A DNA stretch of 64,000 bases from Batkoa obscura (taxonomy: Eukaryota; Entomophthoromycota; Entomophthoromycetes; Entomophthorales; Batkoaceae): NCBI GenBank assembly GCA_030770535.1, contig JASVEC010000013.1, positions 682,001 through 746,000 on the forward strand, read 5' to 3'. Below are positions 44,936-57,628 of the stretch, piece by piece; position 1 is the first letter of the stretch; each line of letters opens with the position of its first letter. The notes under the pieces were generated by a model. The model saw nothing but the letters and a program-made list of their open reading frames with translations. It had not been told where the DNA came from and made no database searches. Both the position numbers and the translations under genes were made by a program.

Positions 44936-45733
44936 ATGTTTCCAAGCGCTAATTGTTTATTTTACAGCTACTCGAGCCCGTCAATTTTAAGTAATTATGA
45001 GACGTTTAACACTTCACGATCAACAAGGAAGGAAGCATCGTATTATAAATATCAAACAAAATTAAGCCAAAGGAACTTATTTGAAGGTTTAAAAATAAAA
45101 ACAATTAACGGAGAAGAAGTAATGATGAATGAATTATGGAAAGGACAAACAGTGATCGTCAAAGTATTATCAAGATTAGGTTGCTGTTTATGTAAACAAG
45201 AAGCTAAAATGATGTCAGATATGCAACCTTTTTTTGAAGAGCATGATGTACGTATGATAGCTATAGCATTTGAAGATGTGGATTTACACTCTTTTTTATC
45301 TTTAGGATATTGGCGGTGGGATATTTATTTAGATCCAGAAAAAATAGTTTACAAAGCTGCTGGATTAAAAAAAGTTTCAAGGTTACATCAATTATCTTGT
45401 TTGTTATCCAAACATTTTATGAAATTGTTATTAAATTTAAAGCTAAAAGGGATCTCTAATAATCTTACAGGGGATTTACGTCAGCTTGGTGCTACTTTTG
45501 TTATTGATCCAGATGGTAAATTGATATATGATTTTCGACCAAAAAAAATGGCACATTTCCCTAGCTTAAGAGAAATCTATGCTTTAATTGGAGGGGATCC
45601 TAATGAGTTGAATGAAGATAATGATGGTATTGGTCAAGAATACATCTATACAAGAGAGAGATTGGAGTCAACTTCTAGCACCCGATCTATTTCCATGTTT
45701 TCTTCAAGATCCTCAAATATAAGTAGTGTTTGA
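44936..45733 (+). CDS. PRXL2-like AhpC/TSA_2 protein, copy 6 (265 aa)
   Basis: Intronless. N-terminus MFPSANCLFYSYSS. The core starts at residue 48 (LFEGLKIKTING). The redox motif is LGCCLCKQEAK, with C83, C84 and C86 (an additional Cys compared with copies 1-5). MIAIAFEDVDLHSFL, YWRWDIYLDPE, DLRQLGATFVIDPDG, an acidic stretch and a Ser/Arg-rich tail (SRSSNISSV) follow. It forms a subfamily with copy 7; the two share both the core and the upstream leader. It lies 570 bp upstream of, and in the same direction as, a DHA2 transporter. Confidence 0.88.
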   Translation: MFPSANCLFYSYSSPSILSNYETFNTSRSTRKEASYYKYQTKLSQRNLFEGLKIKTINGEEVMMNELWKGQTVIVKVLSRLGCCLCKQEAKMMSDMQPFFEEHDVRMIAIAFEDVDLHSFLSLGYWRWDIYLDPEKIVYKAAGLKKVSRLHQLSCLLSKHFMKLLLNLKLKGISNNLTGDLRQLGATFVIDPDGKLIYDFRPKKMAHFPSLREIYALIGGDPNELNEDNDGIGQEYIYTRERLESTSSTRSISMFSSRSSNISSV

Positions 45734-46302
45734 TTTCTTTATAAATGTATATTAAAATTAGTTAATTTTCTATTTGGCTTGATTTTTGTGATTTGATTCA
45801 ATTTGAAAATATTTAAATTATGTTTAGTTACCTCATCAACTGATATTAGTTCTAATCTTTGAATTGTGTAAAGTTTTTGTTTAAAAAAACAAAACTTATT
45901 GGCTACAATATCTAATTTTTTTAATGTTTAAAAACAAAGTTTACTTAAAATAGAAATTTATCAATATTGCAGTTCTATATACTCTTTAGCAATCCTCCAT
46001 CAAAAAAAACAAAGTCATTTATGAATATCCATTCTATCACAACAATCGAAAGGCGGCAAATTCATTAAAGGGAATTAATGCAAGTTAATTAAAATAGTTA
46101 TAAAAAAAAACTAATAATTCAAAACAAGTTAAATAGAATGTCAATTATTACTAAATTTAGTTGAATTTCAATTTGTTAAACCAATGCTATCAATATAAAC
46201 CCGTCAATGATTAAAGGGCAAACTAAAGGACAATTGTCATTGGTATTAGTGGAGATTGTATAAATACATCATACAAAATGAACATTCATTAAAAAACTAA
46301 AA
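45734..46302. other. Intergenic between PRXL2 copy 6 and DHA2 transporter
   Basis: 570 bp, no frame. A TATA-like TGTATAAATAC lies about 45 bp before the transporter ATG (46256-46266). Confidence 0.5.
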
Positions 46303-47883
46303 ATGTCAAACGAACTTCGATTAGAAAGTAATATTGAAACTCAGCCATCAGTTGCTGGTAGTACTACCGATTTAGAAATCAAAAAGCCAACGATGGAGTT
46401 AAATAAGTTTCGACTTATAGTTATTCTATTTGCGTTGTTTCTTATCATTGCATCCGCAGCTTTTGATCAAACCTTAATTATCACATTACTTATACCAATA
46501 GCATCCGAATTTAATGAACTTTCAAAGTTAAGTGTATTTAGCATTGCTTATTTATCAGCTGCTTTTATTATTGAAAAACAAACGATTAGGTTATGTTTTA
46601 AATATAGTCCTAAAATCACCATTTTATGTTCACTTGTAGTCTTTTTAATTGGTCTTATCATAGCTGGACTATCAGTTAACCTTACTATGTTGATTGTTGC
46701 CAGAGTCATTATAGGATTTGGTGCAGGGGGATTATTAATTATATGTATTTTAATAATTAGAGAAATCGTATCAAAAGATAAGCTTAAGATTTATATCAAA
46801 ATAGCTGTTGGGATATTTACGCTTGTTTCTATATTGGGGTCTTTTTTAAATAATATTTTCCTAGAAGATTTGACTTGGAGATGGTGTTTTTATATAATCA
46901 TTCCACTTATTAGTGTAGCGTTCATTATCCTTGCCTTCCTTTTACCAAACGAATTTAAAATTGATTCAGATATTAAGGTCTCAGAATTTGATTATTTGGG
47001 AACAGTAACTCTCTTTTCGTTTATAATATTGTTAGCTTTGTCTTTAAACTGGGCTAATCAAGTCTATCCTTGGAATTCAATTGCTGTTATTTTAACTTTA
47101 ATATTAAGTATCTTATTACTTTTTGGTTTTGTTTTTACACAATTGAAACTATCAAAAGACCCAATATTAAAATCCCCCTTTTTATCACAAAATGGTATCC
47201 TCTGTTGCGCAATTGTCTTTTTTAGTGGAGCGGTATTTTTTGTATCGATCATTTATTTTTTATATTATTATCAAGTACTTCAATCTACTTCTTCACAAGG
47301 TTCAGTTGTTGGTGTAGTACCTATGGTTGCTGGTATTATAGTAGCTTTCTTTATTATTGACCCAATTACAAAGAAAACCAATGTAAATCGACCAATTTTA
47401 ACATTAAGTACTTTGGTTGGTATTTTGGGTGCTATTTTATTAAGTTATTTTATGAGTCTTGGAGTTACTAAAGTTAAATTGTTTTCCTCATTAGCATTAG
47501 TAGGTTTAAGTATTGGCGGTAATTTAAAGATGAGTAATGTCATATCTCAGATGGGACTAAATGAAATCGAATCTCAAGGAGTTGGTTCAATGATTCGATT
47601 CTTTTTTCATTTTGGTGGAATTATTGGGGTGATTATTTCAGGTGCTATTTATCAAAATGTCTTACTTAGATTATTGTCAAAATATTCTTCAGAAATAGAC
47701 ATCAATGCTTTGATGAATAATACTTCTTATATTTCTACTTTAAGCCCTGAATTAGAAAACATTATTAGAAGCTATCATACAGATGCTTTTAAAGCCGTTC
47801 TCTATACTTTTATTGTATTTTTCTCAATTGGAGCTATTCTGTCTCTTTTTCTTAAACGCGTTGGATCGGTAAATAAGGGTTGA
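46303..47883 (+). CDS. MFS transporter, DHA2-like (526 aa)
   Basis: Single-exon membrane protein with about 14 predicted spans. The first helix carries the DHA2 signature DQTLIITLLIPIASEF, and LTWRWCFYIIIPL is the usual W-RW-F-I-P segment after helix 6. The helix-4 region reads ARVIIGFGAGGLL. The family exports drugs, siderophores or basic amino acids with proton exchange (fungal Azr/Sge/Vba types). Odd point: the normally conserved loop 2-3 motif A (G-x-L-a-D-r-x-G-R) is absent; the position reads IEKQTIRLCFKYSPK. It may therefore be a divergent, altered-function carrier. The whole frame is intact. Confidence 0.82.
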   Translation: MSNELRLESNIETQPSVAGSTTDLEIKKPTMELNKFRLIVILFALFLIIASAAFDQTLIITLLIPIASEFNELSKLSVFSIAYLSAAFIIEKQTIRLCFKYSPKITILCSLVVFLIGLIIAGLSVNLTMLIVARVIIGFGAGGLLIICILIIREIVSKDKLKIYIKIAVGIFTLVSILGSFLNNIFLEDLTWRWCFYIIIPLISVAFIILAFLLPNEFKIDSDIKVSEFDYLGTVTLFSFIILLALSLNWANQVYPWNSIAVILTLILSILLLFGFVFTQLKLSKDPILKSPFLSQNGILCCAIVFFSGAVFFVSIIYFLYYYQVLQSTSSQGSVVGVVPMVAGIIVAFFIIDPITKKTNVNRPILTLSTLVGILGAILLSYFMSLGVTKVKLFSSLALVGLSIGGNLKMSNVISQMGLNEIESQGVGSMIRFFFHFGGIIGVIISGAIYQNVLLRLLSKYSSEIDINALMNNTSYISTLSPELENIIRSYHTDAFKAVLYTFIVFFSIGAILSLFLKRVGSVNKG

Positions 47884-48849
47884 TTATCTACATTTTTATT
47901 CTCTAATATACTCTTGTCTATCTTTTATATTAAACATATTTTATAGTTTTTTGCGTATGAGTTATATTGGTACCTAATATTTTTTTTAAACTCTCAAATG
48001 GACCGAAACCCCAAATGATCTATAAGTGATTATAAATTATTGAAAATAAAGAGTATAATTAAACCACCACCCCTATAGTTTCATATGTTTTTTTGCTAGT
48101 AGTCAATAACTGTCCAAGTAGATCATTGAACCACGCAATTGATCATACTATATAAAAAAGTATGAAAGGTTGTTTTGGCTCTTTAGGGGATGTTAACTTG
48201 TATGTGAATGATAAATCTCTTTAAAATAAAAAGCAGAATTTATCTAAAATCAAGAAACTATGATTTTAAGGATAAAAAGTGTCTCTTAAATTATAGTTTC
48301 GGTTATGTAGACTGGAGCAGACGAACAGTAAGTATAAGTGCTATAAAGTCATAGTGACAAAACAAGTAAAAAACCTGTGATTTATATCAATTTCAAGCAA
48401 TCGGGAAATAAACATTTTGTCATTATCTTTTTTCTTTTTTCTTTTTTGATTTTCATAGTAAAGTCTTGCATTGCTTTATTTAAAATAACATCAGAAGAAG
48501 TAGAAGCCTAGTTTAAGCCGATGGATATTAAAATTGCAGCTCCCTGAGCTTAGAAAAGCCTTAAGATAAAATAGAGAAGGCAGAAATTTGAAAATATAAA
48601 CACGTGGTCAAACTCCATAGTATTGGAAACTGAGTACAACTATTGTGGAATCATGGTCAGCTCATCTCTGAATGAGTCGTTTACACCATGGTAACAAAAG
48701 TTTGTACCTTGAATCAAATATTTTTACGTTATAATTTTTGAAAAATCAATGAGAAAAAGTATCTTTGAAATTGATTGTTGTCAAAGGCTTACAATTCTAA
48801 AGAGGGAGAGAAACCATGAAATGAGTAAAACTTATTTAAAAAAATTATC
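47884..48849. other. Intergenic, moderately AT-rich
   Basis: No supported frame. The 48480-48700 part has coding-like composition on the minus strand and could be the decayed tail of the receptor-like gene to its right. Confidence 0.4.
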
Positions 48850-49850
48850 ATTAGATATAGTTAATACAATATAAAAAGTTTATTGATTTGCAGTGATTGG
48901 TGTAAATTTTATCAGCAATACCATTTATCTCTTCTAATAAAGTAGTATTGGTAAAGTATAAAATAGAATTAATAAACTCTTGTGTTTTAACAGAAAAAAA
49001 TAGATACAATGGGTAAAGCCTTTTACATATCAAGACTGATTGGAATGTTAAAAAATAGACTAATGGAGTGAAAAACAACCACATAATAGGTAAGAAGAGG
49101 GACTGAAGGATATAAAATTAATCCGGAAAGAACATAATAGCTTAGTACAGATCCTCCATTGTTAAAACCATGAGATCAATTTTAGTAATTTTCTTTTTTT
49201 TCTATTACGTGATAAGCCACGACTATATATACAATTGATATAATAGCTATTGAAATAAATCCTCCTAATTAGTCACAAAACAAAACCCAACATATAACAG
49301 TATTGCTCGCTTTATACTCACAGTTATCACCAGTGTCGACTTTATTAGCCATTAAAAGTAATAGACTTGTTGTCGAAATACCAATCATGTAACTATAAAT
49401 AAAGGACACTTTAATATTTTCGTAATTCTATATGGGGTGTTTTTTTTGGCTTCATTATTTTTTCCATTTTTTAAGCGCTATTTGAGTGGAAAGATTGTTA
49501 GTAAATTTCTTAAACAAAAAAATATATCCCCATATTAACGCTTTATATTTAAGAAATAGACCATTGCTATTGTTGTTGAATATTATAATGAGCTTGAGAT
49601 ACCAAATGTGTTGAACCATTGATATAAATAACATAACTACAGTGAACTATAGCTTGGTACTAAGGCAAAATATAAAATCCCTTATCAATATATAAAGCGA
49701 TAATCTACGAGTGATCAAATAATATATCTTTTTATTATTATAGGCGATGGTAGAGAATAATAGAAAGCAATATAAAATAAAAATAACTGACATCAAGTTA
49801 GCAAAAAAATCGATAAAGGATGGGATAAAATTGGTATTAAAGTTCATCTT
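48850..49850 (-). pseudogene. Decayed seven-TM receptor-like gene interrupted by a MITE
   Basis: Read from 49847 leftward: a first span (FFANLMSVIFILYCFLLF), then RRLSLYILIRDFIFCLS, the cytoplasmic loop and second span typical of cAMP-receptor/Git3-like GPCRs. After a stop another span follows (FTVVMLFISMVQHIWYL). A MITE lies at 49434-49531. Beyond it come SYMIGISTTSLLLLMANK, ASNTVICWVLFC and GGFISIAIISIVYIVVAYHV, then a last part with TPLVYFLTF and RLYPLYLFF. The frame is broken by several stops and at least one frameshift. The family call rests on hydropathy order plus the R-L-x-L-Y-x-x-x-x-D motif. Confidence 0.5.
49434..49531 (-). mobile_element. GGGGAT MITE inserted in the receptor relic
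   Basis: GGGGTGTTTTTTTTGG...GCGCTATTTGAGTGG...TATATCCCC, with ATAT on both sides. It splits the decayed seven-TM gene between its third and fourth hydrophobic segments. Confidence 0.9.
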
Positions 49851-51717
49851 TATAATATAAAATTAAAATAAATTACTTTTATGATACTTAAATATGGTGT
49901 TTTTAGGATATTGAAATCATTGAGGTTTAGTGTGATAACTTAGTATGTTAATTTATTGAAGCAATTTTAATACATTTGAATATCCCAATTTTATTTATTT
50001 TTTATTTTGTTTTCTATTCCGGATATACAGCTGTTGAATTTTAATTGTACAATGTCTAAATGCTCACTCTAAAATAAAAAATTGAGAATTGAGCTACAAA
50101 AACCAATATTTTAAAATTATTTATTCTAAAAAGCGAATACTAGTTGCTTTACAATTGAACTTTAACAGCTATAATTATAATATAAGTTATTTAAGGAACT
50201 TACCAAACCATAAATGCTTACAGTGTAAAATTCATTTAAAGCAACCAAACAAAAGGTCTCTTTTTTCTTGTTGAAAGGCTTACACCCCAAGTGCTCTACT
50301 ATATACACTAAAAAACTTAATACTTGGGTCATCCGATTTAAGAGATAAACCATCAACGGAGCCTTCGTGAGAGAGAAGGAACTGAGTCTAATTGGTTTTT
50401 ACTTTTAGTAGATGTTAAAATACAAAGTGAGGTACAAGTCACTTCTGATCTTTAGAGGGTTTCCTACTGGGCGGTGAAGAAGTTGGGATTGAAGGGGGAG
50501 CTATAGCTCCAGTGGGTTAAACTAGAAGCTGTAAACCCATTGTTTATAATCCCGAATCCTATGTAAATCATGAGAGTTTTTGTTAATATAAGTTAATGAG
50601 CAAATCTTGAAAATAGTTTAGTAAAACCTAAAAAAGGGGAAGCTTACTACATCTGGGTAATATCTTTTAGTACTTATAAAAATGCAGAGGTGAGGGTGGT
50701 AGAGTATTAGGCAAGTCGATAGATTAGTAATTCATCTACTGAATTGCATTGAAACATCATATTGACATAAGTTTAAATTTAACAATAGTAAAAAGAGAGA
50801 AAAGGCTATATAACCAAATCTTGAAAGGATAATAAAAATTGATAACTTTAAAGTTTAATTGTTTAACTTTTTTTAATAAATAATAATCATTAGCATTTAA
50901 AGTTATAAAACCAAAGACAAAAGGAAGTGTTTTATTAGATAAATATGAATAAAGGGGGCGGAAAATTTTAAATGAGTTAGGAGTTTTTAAAAGGAGTTGA
51001 CTTTCAAAAAAGGCTTTTCAAAGTCGAAGATTTACTTGTTCAAATGAGCAAATTGTACAATAAAAATGTAATATCGTTTTTGTCAAATATATTAAAAAAG
51101 CCATTTGTTTTAATATAGTATGATGTTCCATAATTATACAAATTAATATAAAACCTTCAATGCTGATTTAATTGTATGAATTCTTTTAATAGATCACATT
51201 TGATAAAACTATAAATATTCTTAGACTATATCTCTATTTTATAAAAGTGGCATAGAAATAAGAGCATTCTGACTATTAAGACGTTGTATTAATGTATTTG
51301 ATGAGCCTTTAAATTAATTAATAACTGTATTATAATTACATTTTAACTAGTTAAAATGCTAACACTTAAGCTAAAACTGTACCTTTAAAAATTCACTATA
51401 AATAGATCAAGGTCAACACCGTAAGTAATATTAATGATAAATAAATAAGTGGAAAAAAATAACATTTATATGAAAATTTAATCTAAAATTTAAACTATTA
51501 CTATTTTTATGAATAAGAATTTCGTGCAAAATGTAATTTCATCCAAATTAAGAAGTTAAAATTTACTAATTTACAGCAAATTTTTAGACTGGAATCCCAA
51601 TATTTCATACCTTTACTAATTAATATTCACCATAATTTAATCCTATTTAAACAACCCTTTAATATCTTTCTTCTTTCAAAAAAATTATCCTATTTAATCT
51701 ATCTAATATACTAACTA
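49851..51717. other. Intergenic, partly coding-like
   Basis: At 50280-50580 the sequence is markedly less AT-rich. Broken minus-strand frames there (for example SHEGSVDGLSLKSDDPSIK and THWSYSSPFNPNFFTAQ) suggest another gene relic. No family recognised. The last 135 bp are the PRXL2 leader shared with copy 6. A TACAGCTGTTGAATT segment at about 50027 resembles a lone CAGCTG-family end. Confidence 0.4.
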
Positions 51718-52515
51718 ATGTCCGGAAGCACCCATTGCCTATGCTACAGCTATCCAAGCACACCAATATTAACTAACTATGAGGTCCTTGACTGTTCGCG
51801 ATCAATAAGAGAGATAGCATCGTATTACAAATTTAAAACGAAAGTAACCAAAAGAAACCTATTTGAGGGCTTAAAAATAAAAACGATACACGGAGAAGAT
51901 GTACTAATGAGCGACATATGGAAAGGACAAACAGTAATTATTAAAGTATTATCAAGATTAGGTTGCTGTTTATGTAAACAAGAAGCTAAAATGATGTCAG
52001 ATATGCAACCTTTATTTGAGAAACACAATGTGCGTCTGATAGCTATAGCATTTGAAGATGTGGATTTACACTCTTTTTTATCTTTAGGATATTGGCGGTG
52101 GGATATTTATTTAGATCCAGAAAGAAAAGTTTATAAAGCTGCTGGATTAACAAGGATCACTAGGTTATATCAAATGTCTTGTATGATGTCCAAATACTTT
52201 ATGAAAATAATGTTACGTTTAAAATTGAAAGGGGTCCCTAATAACCTTACTGGTGATTTACGTCAGCTTGGTGGTACCTTTGTTATTGATCCGGAAGGTC
52301 GAATGATTTATGATTTTCGACCAAAAAAAATGGCACATTTCCCTAGCTTAAGAGAAATCTATGCTTTAATTGGTGGGGATCCTAGTGATCTGGATGAAGA
52401 TACTGAAGAAATTGGTAGTGAGTATTTTTATACTCGTGAAAGATTAGAATTGAGTTTTGGTGCCCAATCTATTTCTATGCTTTCTTCAAGATCTTCGGAC
52501 ACAAGTAGTATTTAA
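51718..52515 (+). CDS. PRXL2-like AhpC/TSA_2 protein, copy 7 (265 aa)
   Basis: Intronless. N-terminus MSGSTHCLCYSYPS with C7 and C9. Core LFEGLKIKTIHG, redox motif LGCCLCKQEAK, LIAIAFEDVD, YWRWDIYLDPE, DLRQLGGTFVIDPEG, an acidic stretch, then a Ser-rich tail (SMLSSRSSDTSSI). Equal in length to copy 6; the redox-core and YWRWDI regions are almost identical at the DNA level, while N- and C-termini have diverged. It shares the 5' leader with copy 6. It is the last member before the housekeeping block. Confidence 0.88.
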   Translation: MSGSTHCLCYSYPSTPILTNYEVLDCSRSIREIASYYKFKTKVTKRNLFEGLKIKTIHGEDVLMSDIWKGQTVIIKVLSRLGCCLCKQEAKMMSDMQPLFEKHNVRLIAIAFEDVDLHSFLSLGYWRWDIYLDPERKVYKAAGLTRITRLYQMSCMMSKYFMKIMLRLKLKGVPNNLTGDLRQLGGTFVIDPEGRMIYDFRPKKMAHFPSLREIYALIGGDPSDLDEDTEEIGSEYFYTRERLELSFGAQSISMLSSRSSDTSSI

Positions 52516-53476
52516 TTTTTTATAATTGTTATTAAAAATCAGCTAATTTTTTATTTGTATTTGATTTGTATGATTTAATTTGATTTGAAATATTATTAAA
52601 TTTAATACCATTTAGTTAACCTCATCATTGATTTTAGCTTTAACACTTTATCATGTAGTCTAACCTAATAAATTTATGATTGGATTGAATCCTCTAAAAA
52701 CCAATGAATAGTTTAGTGAGGAGTAAAACCTTAAAAACTATGTTAGAATTCTAGAATCACTTATATATAATATTATAGTGTCCCATCATTTGTCTGATTA
52801 TGACTTTATTGTAAAAATGTGCAATAAAATATCAATAGCTTATTTTGTATGCAAACGTCTTTTTTTATCTCAACACTTATGAGAAAATTAAATTACGCTG
52901 CATAAAAATGGACAAACAATTGAAACTAGAAGTTTTTTCCTATATGGGGGTGTTTTTTTTGGCTTCATTATTTTTTCCATTTTTTAAGCGCTATTTGAGT
53001 GGAAAGATTGTTAGTAAAATTCTTAAACACAAAAATACATCCCATATGATCTTTTTTTAAATCTTTCTTGTTGGAAATTAAAATCTTATTTCATGGAAAA
53101 TTATCAAGACACTGAAATTAATTTAAACATGAACTTTCTTACATAATTTGATAGTTTCATAAATTAAATCTTGTGATATAGTTAGTAAAGTCTTAGCCAT
53201 AAGCTAGCAGATATCTAATGAAACTATCAAACTATATAAGAAAATTCACATTTAAATTAATATAGAAGTGGTCTATGGGTATGTGTTCCAGACAACAATA
53301 TCATAATAGCTTTTATAATTGTGTTGCTAGTGTGAACAAAATGATATAATGAAAAAGACATTTTTATAATTATAATAAAATACAGATAACAATTAACTAT
53401 TAAAAGTTCATTTATTTAAAATAGTTTATAAATTTAATCTCAAAAGTAATAAAATAAGGATAAATTAAACACAAAA
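52516..53476. other. Intergenic with one MITE
   Basis: Marks the right edge of the repeat-rich block. A dispersed inverted pair, CTTACATAATTTGATAGTTTC (53138-53158) against GAAACTATCAAACTATATAAG (53220-53240), can form an imperfect hairpin. No gene. Confidence 0.5.
52946..53043 (-). mobile_element. GGGGAT MITE, full copy (rightmost)
   Basis: GGGGGTGTTTTTTTTGG...GCGCTATTTGAGTGG...TACATCCC with ATAT on both sides. No copy was seen to the right of this. Confidence 0.9.
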
Positions 53477-55640
<2,164 letters not shown>

Positions 55641-56840
55641 TTAGTTAGTTTTAGTTTTGTAAGAAAAAAGATTTTAAAATGGAAAATGCAGTGGTATTTA
55701 TACTATTGATTTTAGAAGTTCTAAACTAGTACAAGTGAATGAAAATTGAATGTGGATTATGATTTGTTTGAATTGCTATTTATAGTGTTTTAACATTCAC
55801 ACATGGAATTCTAAAATCTCCTTTTCTCCCCTGAAACTAAGTCGACGTCATTGCCTTCTTATCAATCTTTTGTTGGTGGATTATAAAACAGAACCAATTA
55901 AAAACCACTTCAATCTATAAAGATCAGAGAAAATTAAAAAAAAACAAAACGTATTGAGTTATCACCAATAGAATAACTATTTAAAAATAGGATTAAATTT
56001 GTTAGAATAAATATTAAAAATAACTTTGAATTTTATTTAACTGAAATTTATTAATAAAGAATAAAGAAAAAATTAGACCGCAATTAAAATTTATCCAATA
56101 GCTTGAATAAAAGTATACTTTTGCTTATCTCAACTTATTAGTTTATTGTTACAATAGATAAGCTTAATTTAATTTTTGAATAAAAAATAAAATTCTATAA
56201 ATAAATCTTAGTTCGACTGATGTTCGGTATATTAACGTTATCATATATTTCAATATAATTTACTATTTATAAAACAATCTATAAACATTGTTACTGATTT
56301 TTAATAAATTAAAGTTCTTTACTTTATATATAAATAATCACTACACTTAGAAAACGTTTTCAAAAAATTTGAGCATTCTGCCTTTCATATGTTAAACTTC
56401 CAACGTTATCTATTATACTATATGAAAATCAAAATCAAATAATCGAATATAATATATTCATTAGTAATCTAACTAATTAAAGTAAACTGATATCTTATAT
56501 TTGAAAAGTTTACTTATTATTGGCCATGTTTAATCCAAAAATCAAAGGTTTGATTTTTAAATTAGATTTAAAAATAGAAAAGATAATATTGAAATTCAAT
56601 AGCTTAAAAGTGCTAGAGGTTCTATTATAATATTGATAGTAAAATATTAATTTATGATTAAAGTTTGTAATTTAGGATGTAATGTTTAAGAACTGTAAAA
56701 GATAAACATATGAAAATTATGTTTATTTTTAAACTTTTTACAATATTTTACTTTAAATTTTTACTAATTATTGCATGTGATCCGTTTAAACAAGGACCTT
56801 GATTTTTAAAAAGATTTCCTTACAGTAGAGTAAATTGCAC
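55641..56840. other. Intergenic, GFA1 upstream region
   Basis: AT-rich with a slightly more GC-rich stretch at 55800-55870 just upstream of the GFA1 start, probably promoter. No frame. Confidence 0.5.
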
Positions 56841-56978
56841 AGTTAGATGACTTTTGTTATTTTTAATTTGCGCTTAGCTTTTTTTAATATGAATCTGATG
56901 CCTATATCAAGCTTTAAAGCCATTAAATTCATTAAAAAAAGTTAAGCGCAAATTAAAAATAACAAAAGTCATCTAACT
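56841..56978. mobile_element. Long-arm hairpin element, 138 bp
   Basis: Two arms of about 48 bp (56841-56888 and 56931-56978) are reverse complements with a single mismatch, around a 42-bp loop. The ends read AGTTAGATGACTTTTG. No second copy seen in the window and no clear target duplication. Foldback/MITE-type elements have this form. Confidence 0.75.
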
Positions 56979-57628
56979 ATAACCTGTTTGACAAGACACT
57001 TTGAGAGTTTATACTCCAGAATTAAAAAATATACATATATCTCTTTTAAAGTTCTAAAGTAAAATAAAGTAAAATGTTAGAGGTTATAATGCTAAATCTA
57101 ACTTTATAATTAAAAGTTCAATTCTTTTTCATATAACAACTTTATTTAATACTATTTATTGAAACTAAAATTGAAACTATTTAATACAAATTTTTGATTT
57201 ATTACTTAAAAATAGTAAACATTATCGATTGCAACAGCAAACTATTTTATAGTTCAAATGTAAAATAGTTCAGTGAGAATGTTTCACAAAGGCAACACTA
57301 TACCCCTAGGATCTTTTATTTAGCTAAAAAATGAAATTGTTAAAATAGTATATTAGAGCATTTTGTTTTGCTATTTATTTCTTAATTATTTTTAAAGTTT
57401 ACAATAAACATGAATACTTTTTATAATCACCTTTGTAGATATGATTAAAATTTGATTTATTTAAAATCAAAATTTTTAAAATACTGTTATTAATATGATT
57501 AATAAATGATCATTTATTCAAAAAAAACTATATTAAAAACAACAAGCTTTCTCAATTTTTCATTTATTTTAATTTCTTTAAAAATTAAATTTATAATCCC
57601 TTACTTCATCAATCATATCAATCCTCTT
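56979..57628. other. Intergenic, no gene seen
   Basis: AT-rich spacer downstream of RPN1; no supportable frame. Confidence 0.5.
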
